NCBI GenBank assembly: GCA_009746045.1
Contig: RPFO01001689.1
Coordinates: forward strand, 1-45,960
Direction of reading: 5' to 3'
Source: Mesostigma viride
Lineage: Eukaryota; Streptophyta; Mesostigmatophyceae; Mesostigmatales; Mesostigmataceae
Length of the DNA stretch: 45,960 nt
The notes under the pieces were generated by a model. It was not told the origin of the DNA, searched no databases, and worked only from the letters and a program-made list of their open reading frames with translations. A program made the translations under genes and the position numbers. Shown here one piece after another: positions 12,130-24,431 of the stretch. How positions within the stretch are numbered: the stretch's first letter is position 1; each line of letters begins with the position of its first letter.

Positions 12130-15100
12130 ATGGATGAAGAATGGGATGTGCCAGACCTGGTGGATTCGGATGCGAGTTCTGAAGCTAGTTGGGGCGTAGA
12201 TTCTGACGGCTCTGACGACGACCTGCTTCACACGGAAATGGGGCCCGGCACGTCTTCCTCTCGAGCGAAGCGCAGTGGGAAGAAAGATGGCGCCCGGCTT
12301 CTCGCCTCCAAATTGAAGTCCGTTGACAAGGACATCGCCAAGGCCAGGAAGTGCGGTCCGACTTGTGGGGAGCATTGCCTCGAGAAGGTGGGCACCTTAC
12401 TTACCGATACCAGGTCGTGGACTGCCTTTCGAGAGTACCTGTACAACCAAACGGACCAGCAGCGCATGGCCTCCCTTTGCGACGTGATCCGGTCGGCCGG
12501 CGTGGGCAACATCGAGGTAGAATCCCCTGCCGACGGTGGCCGTTACAAGAAGTACATCATTACCGGCCCTTTACACGTGGACGTGGTGATTGCGGGGTGC
12601 ATGTACACCGTCACCGGTTGTGCATCTGCCATCCGGAAGATGGCCGGCGTTACCCGGGCGACTTGGAACAATCTGGTGGCGTCGGTCGTGTCGGCGAAAG
12701 AGTATTTCCTGACCGTGCATCCCAACGACCTAGCGACTTTCGGTGTTGGTCTGGAGCACGCACCACCTGAGCGTGATGCTCGGGGGCGTTCGGAGGTTGG
12801 CGAACACGCAGCAATGTGGATGCACGAGTTGGTGCAGCAGATCGCAGACCATGACCCGACTCATGCTGGCGTTGTCTTCATGGACGTCATGTCCATCAAG
12901 GAGATGCACGCCATGTACGTTGAAGACGTGGTGGCAGAAGCGGGGGAAGGGGCCAAGGTGCTAGGCTACAACGCATTCTACCGCATCTGGCGCACCTACT
13001 GCAAAGGCGACTACTTCCCAGGGCAGAGGAGCCCGAAGGTGGTGGTATGCCCGCACAACAAGAGCACCGGTCACTGCGCGGACTGCGTGGAACTGCGCAT
13101 GCGGCGCCGCGGTGCTTCAACTGAGGCACAACGGCAGTACGTCGACAACCAAATCAAGCAGCATGTCGCTCTGGCCTGGTTTACCCGCCAGAACTATTGG
13201 TTGAGGCGCGAGCTTGCCTGCGCGATGGTGGCCGCTATGTTGACGGCCATTTTGTCGATCAACCTCGACAAGCTGGATCACGCCAAGACATACTGGCCGA
13301 AGCTGGTGGGGGGGCCCGACTCATGGGGCAGCTATGCAGGTGGCATGATGCCGTTCTCGCTCTTCTGTGCGGCCGTCCATGGGTACAAGGCGATGTGGTT
13401 CATCGTTCTCGCATGGGTCCTCATGACCGACAACCTCTCCGGCAGTGTCACCGTCACGATGCTGATGCACATCCTGGCGCAGTTGATGAGGGACCAGCCA
13501 TGGAGGAGGGCGGGGCTGCCGCACATGCCCAGGTGTTTGTGCCTGCAACTGGACGGTGGGAGTGAAAACCGGAATCACACCGTCTTACTGTTTGCATGGT
13601 GGCTCGTACACGTTGGCTTCTTCGACGTCGTCGAAATGCACCGCATGCTCGTGGGCCACACGCACGCCGACCCAGATCAGAAATTCGGCGTGCTTGTGGC
13701 CTACATGAGACACGCTGTGGCGGGGGGGCCTAGCTTCGTGCACAAGTACCCAACTTTGGAGAGCTGGGTGGCGGCCATAGAAGAGGCATTCCGTCAGCCT
13801 AGTGGTGCAGCTGCGAACTGCAACTCGACCGTCCCCGCTGGCACGGAGGTCAAGGTATTGGGGGTCGCTTACGATGTCAGGAACTTTCTCACTCCGTTGC
13901 AGCGCGAGTCGTTTGCCGGTTGGTGCAGCACAGTAGATTGGATGACCGGTAGGGAGGATCAGGTTATCAAGGTCACCAGGGTGCGTGGTGATGTCGTGCA
14001 GCCTGCGTGCAGCGAGGCGCAGCCGGCGCACGGAGGGGCGGCGCCATCGGTGCGCGGCGGGGCGGCAGCGGCGGCGCAGCCGGCACGCGGCGGGGCGGGG
14101 CAGTCAGCGGGCAGCGGGGCGGCGCTGCCGGTGCGCGGCGGGGCGGGGCAGTCGACGGGCGGCGGGGCAGGGCCGTCGACGGGCGGCGGGCCAGCGGTGC
14201 TGCCGGCGCGCGCGGGCGGCGGGGCGGGGCAGTCGGCGCGCGGGGGGCCAGCGGCGCTGCCGGCGCGCGTGGGCGGCGGGGCGGGGCTGTCGACGGGCGG
14301 CGGGGCGGGGCAGTCGACGGGCGGCGGGGCAGGGCCGTCGGCGTGCGGGGGGCCAGCGGTGCTGCCGGCGCGCGTGGGCGGCGGGGCGGGGCTGTCGACG
14401 GGCGGCGGGGCGGGGCAGTCGACGGGCGGCGGGGCAGGGCCGTCGGCGTGCGGGGGGCCAGCGGTGCTGCCGGCGCGCGTGGGCGGCGGGGCGGGGCTGT
14501 CGACGGGCGGCGGGGCGGGGCAGTCGGCGTGCGGGGGGCCAGCGGTGCTGCCGGCGCGCGTGGGCGGCGGGGCGGGGCTGTCGACGGGCGGCGTGGCGGG
14601 GCAGTCAGCGCGCGGGGGGCCAGCGGCGCTGCCGGCGCGCGTGGGCGGCGGGGCGGGGCTGTCGACGGGCGGCGGGGCGGGGCAGTCGACGGGCGGCGTG
14701 GCGGGGCGGTCGGCGTGCGGGGGGCCAGCGGCGCTGCCGGCGCGCGTGGGCGGCGGGGCGGGGCTGTCGACGGGCGGCGGGGCGGGGCAGTCGACGGGCG
14801 GCGGGGCAGGGCGGTCGGCGTGCGGGGGGCCAGCGGCGCTGCCGGCGCGCGTGGGCGGCGGGGCGGGGCTGTCGACGGGCGGCGGGGCGGGGCAGTCGAC
14901 GGGCGGCGGGGCAGGGCCGTCGGCGCGCGGGGGCCAGCGGCGCTGCCGGCGCGCGTGGGCGGCGGGGCGGGGCTGTCGACGGGCGGCGGGGCGGGGCAGT
15001 CGACGGGCGGGGGGCCAGCGGTGCTGCCGGCGCGCGTGGGCGGCGGGGCGGGGCTGTCGACGGGCGGCGGGGCGGGGCAGTCGGCGTGCGGGGGGCCAGC

Positions 15101-17299
15101 GGTGCTGCCGGCGCGCGTGGGCGGCGGGGCGGGGCTGTCGACGGGCGGCGGGGCGGGGCCGTCGGCGCGCGGGGGGCCAGCGGCGCTGCCGGCGCGCGTG
15201 GGCGGCGGGGCGGGGCTGTCGACGGGCGGCGTGGCGGGGCAGTCGGCGCGCGGGGGCCAGCGGCGCTGCCGGCGCGCGTGGGCGCCGGGGCGGGGCTGTC
15301 GACGGGCGGCGGGGCGGGGCAGTCGACGGGCGGCGGGGCAGGGCGGTCGGCGTGCGGGGGGCCAGCGGCGCTGCCGGCGCGCGTGGGCGGCGGGGCGGGG
15401 CTGTCAACGGGCGGCGGGGCGGGGCAGTCGACGGGCGGCGGGGCAGGGCCGTCGGCGTGCGGGGGGCCAGCGGCGCTGCCGGCGCGCGTGGGCGGCGGGC
15501 CGGCGCAGCTGGCATGCGGCGGGGCGGGGCTGTCGACGGGCGGCGGGGCGGGGCAGTCGACGGGCGGCGGGGCAGGGCGGTCGGCGTGCGGGGGGCCAGC
15601 GGCGCTGCCGGCGCGCGTGGGCGGCGGGGCGGGGCTGTCGACGGGCGGCGGGGCGGGGCAGTCGACGGGCGGCGGGGCGGGGCAGCCGGCGCGCGGCGGG
15701 CCGGAGGCGCAGCCGGCGGGCGGCGGAGCGGCACAGCCGGTGCCTGAAAAACGCGGTCGCTCAATGAAGGTGCACCACGCCGTCTTCTTCCAGGTACAGG
15801 GCAACGCAGAGACCTGGTTGTCCTACCGGACCACGGAGTCCCAAAAGACGCCGTGGCAGCCCGCGGGGACTCGACAGGAAGGCGCGCCACGGTGCGGGAA
15901 GGCGATGACACAGCCTTACAAGTTTGATGCGGAGGGGCGGCCGCTGTTTGGCGTCCGACTTGTGGATCCAGACCGCATTCCGATGTTGCAGGACACCCCA
16001 GCCTTCGCACCATTGAACATGGAGTTTCTGGGGAAGGAGCTGGAGTCGATCAAAACAAGGGTCGAGAAGTTGCCCCATGGCATCTGGCAGTGGTACTTTC
16101 CGCCCGACACCATCAAGCCAAACGAGGCCTTTTTCGCAAAAGTCCCACATGCCCCTGAGGAGGTGCCTGAGGAGTGGCGCCCTTTGCCGTGGCCATCTCG
16201 CGCGGACATCTCCGCCCTGCGTGAGCACGATGCAGCGCCTGAACCACCACCGACGCAAGAAGAGCACTTCATGGCGTTGGTCGACGCAGAGGCGGTGCGC
16301 GTCACCCCGCTGGTAGACCGAGTTCTTCATGATGGCCACACACAGCAGGAATGGGCGGCAGAAGACAGGGCCATGACAGCCAAGGTCGCTTACTTGAAGC
16401 GCATGCAAGGCGTTGAGAAAGGCTCCGCTGTTCTATACTGGCACCCTTCAGCTGGTATTCTCTGCAACTCGAAGCTCACGTGGACTCCAGTCCTCTTTGG
16501 CATCATCAAGGAGGTGGTTGCGAAGGAGGATGGCGGCCAACCTTCTATTGAGCTCTTTGTATACCGCGCTAAGCATTTGCGTGACACGTGGCACCCGTGG
16601 AACCCAGACATTGCGCAATGGCCCCATCCGCCAACCACTGCGGCGCACACGGTGATCATCACCGCGTCAGACCTCGTCTTGACACAAGTGGTGGGCAAGC
16701 GAGGTCAGCCGCCCCATGCAGTCTCCTTGGGTGCGAACAAAAAGCTCACCAAGGAGTGCCTAAAGGCGCTGAAGGAGGTGCCCTATGACGCGGAACACCC
16801 GGTCGTGAAGTGGCAAGATGCTGAATGCTCGAAGGGCATCGTCGGCATGGCGAAGGCATGCTGGGAAGGCATAAGGCTGCAGGTCAAGAGTGGCAGCCGC
16901 AACCTCGTAGGGCAAGTCGTGTGTCATTGGGCGTCGGAGCGTGTGACATCCGCGGACGGTCGCACCGAAAGCCGGGACGGCAGGTACCATGGTCGTGTCG
17001 CTGTTGTCGACACGCAAAACGACATGGTAGCCATGTACTGGGGTGCCCGTTGGGAGGAGGACGCGGTTTCTTGTGTGCCTCTCCACGAGCTGGAGGCACA
17101 GATCTGCGGGTGCCCCGGTGTGGTCGTCCCTGCGTTGCAAGCGCCGGATATCACCCTGGCCGAGGCTCGATTGCGCGAGATGGTTCCACCCAGCGACGAT
17201 GTGGCGGAGAACAACAACGCAGGCGCCTCCCGGCGTCGGAAGCGAGCGCTCATCCTTGCCGATGACGATGACGACGACGACGACGACGACGACTGCTGA
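12130..17299 (+). CDS. Giant DUF7869-like putative transposase, two frameshifts
   Basis: Begins at ATG 12130 with an acidic N-terminus. C75-x3-C79-x3-C83 and CPHNKSTGHCADC (307-319) look like zinc ligands. A core from about residue 375 to 530 has LDHAKTYWPK (Asp383), LQLDGGSENRNH (Asp475) and LVGHTHADPDQKFG (Asp514/516). The D-G/N-x2-x-E/Q-N-x-N and GHTH-x-D-x-D-x2-F signatures match DUF7869-type proteins, common in eukaryotic mobile elements. A three-acid catalytic site is inference. A 1.7-kb Gly/Ala repeat linker follows, then a C-terminal part of about 520 residues with two barrel-like YW/GRV segments and an Asp-rich tail. Two G6-to-G5 changes (14929-14933, 15252-15256) move the frame 1 to 0 to 2. 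Together they connect N- and C-terminal halves, so the intact protein would be about 1,720 residues. Could be read as a host gene, but the terminal repeats argue for a transposon. Confidence 0.7.
14030..15700 (+). repeat. In-frame 105-bp minisatellite in transposase linker
   Basis: Unit encodes GGPAALPARVGGGAGLST plus one or two further GGGAG-x-S modules; full unit about 35 codons, with shorter variants lacking 8 codons. A rarer PAQLACGGAGLSTGG variant (15497) is the dominant type in element 2. All six frames are open through the array, which explains several spurious thousand-codon frames on both strands. Confidence 0.85.
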
Positions 17300-17705
17300 A
17301 GCGCGAGCAGCGGTTGTTGTCATTGAGCTGCTCATGTGCTGCTGCTGCTGCTGCTGCTGCTGTGCTGCCATGCTACTGTTGCTGCATTGCTGCCGTGCTG
17401 CTGTTGTGCTGTTGTGCTGATGTGTTGCTGCATTGCTGCCGTGCCGCTGATGTATTGCTGTCGTGCTGCTGCCGTGCTGCTGTGTTGATGCACTGCTGCA
17501 TTACGGCCGTGCTGCTGAGCTACAGTTGTGCTGCTGCTGTGCTACGGTCATGCTGCTGCTGTGTTGCTGGGCTGATGTGTTGTTGCATTGATGTAGTGGC
17601 TATTGTTCCGCTACTACAATTTGCTACTGATGCCGCTGCTGGTGCTTTTTTGCATGGCAGTGCCCGCTATGTTCACACCACTGTTGCCGCGGTTGGTATC
17701 GCGTG
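17300..17705 (+). repeat. Degenerate TGC-rich 3' region of transposase gene
   Basis: TGCTGC/GTGCTGCTG-type low-complexity sequence directly after the stop codon. It is matched in inverted form at 24180-24700, so it is part of the element. It is not coding: frames are Cys/Leu runs without motifs. Confidence 0.6.
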
Positions 17706-18360
17706 ATTTCCACCGGTTGTGCGTTGACATGTGTTACTCATGCATTTCCCGCTATATTTGGTAGCACGCGGTTTCGCGTTAGTTAGGTGCAGACAGCTGC
17801 ATGTAGACAAACATCTTGTTTAAGTCGGTCAATTAACGGTTCTTGACGCATCATGGTCCAAGTCGACCGACCTGTAGGGACCAGTAGAGCAATTGTCTAG
17901 GAGAAAGAGCGTGATCGCTGCAGAAGCCGCGTGGCAGCCGTGGCTGTACCTGTAGTACGACCTGCATATATATGGATACTGTATTTGGATACTGGGTTGT
18001 TTATCAATTCTGGTTTTAATTTATTTAGTGTACCTGGTGTTGGCATGCCAACTCAGTGCTAAACTACTTTATGCACAATGATGCAACTTGATGCTATAGT
18101 GACGTGCCACGATGTAACTTTATTAACTTCACCATTAGTCATGGGGTCAATAGGATTGCTCATTATGCCATGTTAACATGAACCATGGGTTACGTAATAG
18201 TGAAAACAGTAATCATGATGCTCCACTTGAAGTCTCCAACATGGTCATGTTTGGAATTTTATTGATCATATTTACAATATATGAAAAGAGACAACAAACG
18301 TGGAAGCATGGCACGCCGAGGCCGATAATATATGTGTGAAATATGAAAAGAGACAACATC
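17706..18360. other. Subterminal non-coding part of element 1
   Basis: No gene. Nearly identical in inverted form to 23542-24180. Conservation in both copies, with few indels, contrasts with the deleted coding regions and suggests sequence needed at the element end, or simply recent duplication. Confidence 0.6.
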
Positions 18361-18393
18361 TTTGGCAAGCATGATCATATCATGCTTGCCAAA
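18361..18393. repeat. Subterminal perfect hairpin, element 1
   Basis: TTTGGCAAGCATGAT, a 3-base loop, then its exact complement: 15-bp stem about 100 bp inside the right end. Present again at 23509-23541 in element 2. Confidence 0.85.
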
Positions 18394-18444
18394 CATATGA
18401 ATGATATCGACCATGTCCAGAAACCATGTTTGCCAATGGTGCAT

Positions 18445-18480
18445 TTAGGATACATTTGAAGCTGTGCAAATGTATCCTAA
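18445..18480. repeat. Terminal hairpin overlapping right end repeat
   Basis: TTAGGATACATTTG and its complement CAAATGTATCCTAA flank an 8-base loop. The second arm is part of the terminal repeat 18468-18494. The left end of the element has the same motif as a direct repeat instead, so the two ends are structurally different. Confidence 0.8.
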
Positions 18481-18494
18481 TCCGGTAAAACCAC
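18468..18494 (-). repeat. Right terminal inverted repeat of element 1
   Basis: Exact reverse complement of 7251-7277, ending CCGGTAAAACCAC. Confidence 0.85.
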
Positions 18495-18850
18495 CCCTTT
18501 GGTGGCACATGCGTCAGGTAGGCTGTTCCAATGGTCTCTTCACCTTTCCCACTGAGTAAATGTTAGCATTTGTCATGCTAACCAGAGCAGCTAGCCACAG
18601 GTTGGCTGGATAAAAAGTCAGCTTATTTTCTCTTTATATACTGCGTGTGTGGTCCTCCACGTGTCCGGCTTGTTGGGCATTTTGGAAGAGGGTTTATAAT
18701 GTGTTGTTGGGTGGAACAACTTGGTTGTTGGCACAAAATCACACATTATTAGCCTGAGATAGGCATGACATATGCTGCTCAGGCGTGTCGTCCTACCAGC
18801 CTTGTTGTTAAGGGTAGACTCACAAGGCTGGCTGTGCCGATGGAGGGGTG
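18495..18850. other. Short unique spacer, no gene
   Basis: Sequence between the end of element 1 and the first satellite. It matches nothing else in the window and has no coding potential. Confidence 0.5.
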
Positions 18851-19572
18851 GGGCGTGCTAGCCCCCCCCACACCCACGCATGCATGCTAGCCCACCCCCA
18901 CACCCACGCATGCATGCTAGCCCCGGCCCCGGCCCCCCACACCCACGCATGCATGCTAGCCCCCCCCACACCCACGCATGCATGCTAGCCCACACTCACA
19001 CCCACGCATGCATGCTAGCCCACCCCCACACCCACGCATGCATGCTAGCCCCCCACACACCCACGCATGCATGCCAGCCCCCCACACACCCACGCATGCA
19101 TGACCGCCCCCCCACACCCACGCATGCATGCTAGCCCACCCCCACACCCACGCATGCATGCTAGCCCCCCCACACACCCACGCATGGATGCCAGCCCCCA
19201 CACACACCCACGCATGCATGACAGCCCCCCCACACACCCACGCATGCATGCTAGCCCCCCACACACACCCACGCATGCATGCCAGCCCCCATACACACCC
19301 ACGCATGCATGCCAGCCCCCCCCACACTTACGCATGCATGCTAGCCCCCCACACACACCCACGCATGCATGCCAGCCCCCCCACACCCACGCATGCATGC
19401 CAGCCCCCCCCACACTTACGCATGCATGCTAGCCCCCCACACACACCCACGCATGCATGCCAGCCCCCCCCACACCCACGCATGCAGGCTAGCCCAACCC
19501 CACACCCACGCATGCATGCCAGCCCACCCCCACACCCACACGTGCATGCCAGCCCACCCCCACACCCACGCA
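18851..19572. repeat. Satellite A: CACCCACGCATGCATGC array
   Basis: About 25 units of roughly 27-30 bp, each with the alternating palindrome GCATGCATGC followed by a C-rich CCCCCACAC stretch. Frames such as HASPP or WGGLACMRGC on both strands are products of the repeat. Confidence 0.9.
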
Positions 19573-22500
19573 TGATGACACCAATGGAGCCTGAATCCTC
19601 ATCATTAATTACATACATAAATGCCAACCATGTACATACACGGGCAATGATGACACCAATGGAGCCTGAATCCTCATCATTAATTACATAAATGGCAACC
19701 ATGTACATACACGGGCAATGATGACACCATGGGAGCCTGAATCCTCATCATTTTTTTTTTCTTTGACATCCATGTACATACGTAGGCCAGCCATGATGAC
19801 ACCAATGGAGCCTGAATCCTCATCATTAATTACATACATGCCATCCATGTACGTAGACAAGCCATGATGACCCCATGGGAGCCTGAATCCTCATCATTAA
19901 TTACATACATGCCATCCATGTACGTAGACAGGCCATGATGACACCATGGGAGCCTGAATCCTCATCATTTACTATTCCTTGACATCCATGTACGTAGGCC
20001 AGCCATGGAGACACCATGGGAGCCTGAATCCTCCTCATTAATTACATAAATGCCAACCATGTACGTAGACAAGCCATGATGACCCCATGGGAGCCTGAAT
20101 CCTCATCATTAATTACATAAATGCCATCCATGTACGTAGACGGGCCATGATGACACCATGGGAGCCTGAATCCTCATCATTTACTATTCCTTGACATCCA
20201 TGTACGTAGGCCAGCCATGGAGACACCATGGGAGCCTGAATCCTCCTCATTAATTACATAAATGCCAACCATGTACGTAGACAAGCCATGATGACCCCAT
20301 GGGAGCCTGAATCCTCATCATTAATTACATAAATGCCATCCATGTAAGTAGACGGGCCATGATGACACCATGGGAGCCTGAATCCTCCTCATTAATTACA
20401 TAAATGCCAACCATGTACGTAGACAAGCCATGATGACACCATGGGAGCCTGAATCCTCATCATTAATTACATAAATGCCATCCATGTACGTAGACGGGCC
20501 ATGATGACACCATGGGAGCCTGAATCCTCATCATTAATTACATAAATGCCAACCATGTACGTAGGCCAGCCATGGAGACACCATGGGAGCCTGAATCCTC
20601 ATCATTAATTACATACATGCCAACAATGTAGGTAGACAAGCCATGATGACACCATGGGAGCCTGAATCCTCATCATTTATTTTATGAGACATCCATGTAC
20701 GTAGGCCAGCCATGATGACACCATGGGAGCCTGAATCCTCATCATTTCTTTTTCTTTGACATCCATGTACGTAGGCCAGCCATGATGACACCATGGGAGC
20801 CTGAATCCTCCTCATTAATTACATACATGCCATCCATGTACGTACACGGGCCATGATGACACCATGGGAGCCTGAATCCTCATCATTTACTATTCCTTGA
20901 CATCCATGTACGTAGGCCAGCCATGGAGACACCATGGGAGCCTGAATCCTCATCATTAATTACATAAATGCCAACCATGTACGTAGACAAGCCATGATGA
21001 CACCATGGGAGCCTGAATCCTCCTCATTAATTACATAAATGCCAACCATGTACGTAGACAAGCCATGATGACACCATGGGAGCCTGAATCCTCATCATTA
21101 ATTACATACATGCCATCCATGTACGTAGACAGGCCATGATGACACCATGGGAGCCTGAATCCTCATCATTTACTATTCCTTGACATCCATGTACGTAGGC
21201 CAGCCATGGAGACACCATGGGAGCCTGAATCCTCCTCATTAATTACATAAATGCCAACCATGTACGTAGACAAGCCATGATGACCCCATGGGAGCCTGAA
21301 TCCTCATCATTAATTACATAAATGCCATCCATGTACGTAGACGGGCCATGATGACACCATGGGAGCCTGAATCCTTATCATTTACTATTCCTTGACATCC
21401 ATGTACGTAGGCCAGCCATGGAGACACCATGGGAGCCTGAATCCTCATCATTAATTACATAAATGCCAACCATGTACGTAGACAAGCCATGATGACACCA
21501 TGGGAGCCTGAATCCTCCTCATTAATTACATAAATGCCAACCATGTACGTAGACAAGCCATGATGACACCATGGGAGCCTGAATCCTCATCATTAATTAC
21601 ATACATGCCATCCATGTACGTAGACAGGCCATGATGACACCATGGGAGCCTGAATCCTCATCATTTACTATTCCTTGACATCCATGTACGTAGGCCAGCC
21701 ATGGAGACACCATGGGAGCCTGAATCCTCCTCATTAATTACATAAATGCCAACCATGTACGTAGACAAGCCATGATGACACCATGGGAGCCTGAATCCTC
21801 ATCATTTACTATTCCTTGACATCCATGTACGTAGGCCAGCCATGATGACACCAATGGAGCCTGAATCCTCCTCGTTAATTACATAAATGCCAACCATGTA
21901 CGTAGACAAGCCATGATGACCCCATGGGAGCCTGAATCCTCATCATTTACTATTCCTTGACATCCATGTACGTAGACGGGCCATGATGACACCATGGGAG
22001 CCTGAATCCTCATCATTTACTATTCCTTGACATCCATGTACGTAGGCCAGCCATGATGACACCAATGGAGCCTGAATCCTCTTCATTTTCTTAATGAGAG
22101 GATTCAGGTTACATAAATGCCAACCATGTAGGTAGACAAGCCATGATGACACCATGGGAGCCTGAATCCTCATCATTTACTATTCCTTGACATCCATGTA
22201 CGTAGGCCAGCCATGGAGACACCATGGGAGCCTGAATCCTCCTCATTAATTACATAAATGCCAACCATGTACGTAGACAAGCCATGATGACCCCATGGGA
22301 GCCTGAATCCTCATCATTAATTACATAAATGCCATCCATGTAAGTAGACGGGCCATGATGACACCATGGGAGCCTGAATCCTCCTCATTAATTACATAAA
22401 TGCCAACCATGTACGTAGACAAGCCATGATGACACCATGGGAGCCTGAATCCTCATCATTAATTACATAAATGCCATCCATGTACGTAGACGGGCCATGA

Positions 22501-23405
22501 TGACACCATGGGAGCCTGAATCCTCATCATTAATTACATAAATGCCATTCATGTACGTAGGCCAGCCATGGAGACACCATGGGAGCCTGAATCCTCATCA
22601 TTAATTACATACATGCCAACAATGTAGGTAGACAAGCCATGATGACACCATGGGAGCCTGAATCCTCATCATTTATTTTATGAGACATCCATGTACGTAG
22701 GCCAGCCATGATGACACCATGGGAGCCTGAATCCTCATCATTTCTTTTTCTTTGACATCCATGTACGTAGGCCAGCCATGATGACACCATGGGAGCCTGA
22801 ATCCTCCTCATTAATTACATACATGCCATCCATGTACGTACACGGGCCATGATGACACCATGGGAGCCTGAATCCTCCTCATTTACTATTCCTTGACATC
22901 CATGTACGTAGACGGGCCATGATGACACCATGGGAGCCTGAATCCTCATCATTTTTTTTTCTTTGACATCCATGTACATACGTAGGCCAGCCATGATGAC
23001 ACCAATGGAGCCTGAATCCTCATCATTAATTACATACATAAATGCCATGATCATCAATGACCCCATGGGAGCCTGAATCCTCATCATTAAATACATAAAT
23101 GCCACGGTCCATGTACGTAGACGGGCCATGATGACACCAATGGAGCCTGAATCCTCATCATTAATTACATAAATGCCAACCATGTACATACACGGGCAAT
23201 GATGACACCATGGGAGCCTGAATCCTCATCATTAATTACATAAATGCCAACCATGTACGTAGGCCAGCCATGATGACACTATGGGAGCCTGAATCCTCAT
23301 CATTAATTTCATACATGCCAACAACACGTAGACGGGCCATAATGACACCACGGGAGCCTGAATCCTCATCATTTTTTTTTTTTTGACATCCATGTACGTA
23401 GGCCA
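19573..23405. repeat. Satellite B: GGGAGCCTGAATCCTCATCATT array
   Basis: About 50 units of mostly 70-75 bp built from GATGACACCATGGGAGCC, TGAATCCTCATCATTAATTA or a CTATTCCTTGACATCC alternative, and CATGTACGTAGRC. Longer blocks are themselves repeated (for example about 20220-20880 resembles 22200-22870). Minus-strand frames reading EDSGSHGVIMA are repeat artefacts. The array runs to within three bases of element 2. Confidence 0.9.
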
Positions 23406-23407
23406 GG

Positions 23408-23434
23408 GTGGTTTTACCGGATTAGGATACATTT
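23408..23434 (+). repeat. Terminal inverted repeat of element 2
   Basis: Identical to 7251-7277 over 27 bp, followed by the same hairpin arrangement as the right end of element 1 (AAATGTATCCTAA inverted at about 23445-23457). Confidence 0.85.
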
Positions 23435-23508
23435 GCACGGCTTCAAATGTATCCTAAATGCACCATTGGCAAACATGGTTTCTGGACATGGTCAATATCA
23501 TTCATATG

Positions 23509-23541
23509 TTTGGCAAGCATGATATGATCATGCTTGCCAAA
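23509..23541. repeat. Subterminal perfect hairpin, element 2
   Basis: Same 15-bp stem as 18361-18393 (TTTGGCAAGCATGAT and complement), same distance from the end. Confidence 0.85.
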
Positions 23542-24431
23542 GATGTTGTCTCTTTTCATATTTCACACATATATTATCGGCCTCGGCGTGCCATGCTTCC
23601 ACGTTTGTTGTCTCTTTTCATATATTGTGAATATGATCAATAAAATTCCAAACATGACCATGTTGGAGACTTCAAGTGGAGCATCATGATTACTGTTTTC
23701 ACTATTACGTAACCCATGGTTCATGTTAACATGGCATAATGAGCAATCCTATTGACCCCATGACTAATGGTGAAGTTAATAAAGTTACATCGTGGCACGT
23801 CACTATAGCATCAAGTTGCATCATTGTGCATAAAGTAGTTTAGCACTGAGTTGGCATGCCAACACCAGGTACACTAAATAAATTAAAACCAGAATTGATA
23901 AACAACCCAGTATCCAAATACAGTATCCATATATATGCAGGTCGTACTACAGGTACAGCCACGGCTGCCACGCGGCTTCTGCAGCGATCACGCTCTTTCT
24001 CCTAGACAATTGCTCTACTGGTCCCTACAGGTCGGTCGACTTGGACCATGATGCGTCAAGAACAGTTAATTGACCGACTTAAACAAGATGTTTGTCTACA
24101 TGCAGCTGTCTGCACCTAACTAACGCGAAACCGCGTGCTACCAAATATAGGGGCAAATGCATGAGTAACACATGTCAACGCACAACCGGTGGAAATCACG
24201 CGATACCAACCGCGGCAACAGTGGTGTGAACATAGCGGGCACTGACATGCAAAAAAGCACCAGCAGCGGCATCAGTAGCAAATTGTAGTAGCGGAACAAT
24301 AGCCACTACATCAATGCAACAACACATCAGCCCAGCAACACAGCAGCAGCATGACCGTAGCACAGCAGCAGCACAACTGTAGCACATCAACACGGCCGCA
24401 TAGCAGGAGCACAAGTCAGCGCAGCAGCAAC

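Noticed and set aside
13985-15767. Plus-strand RRCRRAWAAG and GAAGARGRRGG proteins
   Set aside because: Out-of-frame readings of the same minisatellite. Only the frames joined by the two G5 sites connect to conserved ends.
13959-16013. Long minus-strand frames rich in PRRPSTAPPRR over the transposase linker
   Set aside because: Antisense of the GC-rich 105-bp repeat; all frames are open because the unit is a multiple of three without stops.
18880-19708. HASPP / LACMRGC ORFs
   Set aside because: Satellite A translated in different frames; no start or motif support.
18851-23405. CRISPR-like array
   Set aside because: Repeats are contiguous with no unique spacers, and the setting is eukaryotic.
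19573-23438. Minus-strand EDSGSHGVIMAGLRTWM peptides repeated along satellite B
   Set aside because: Frames are broken every few units and differ between units; satellite DNA, not a repeat protein gene.
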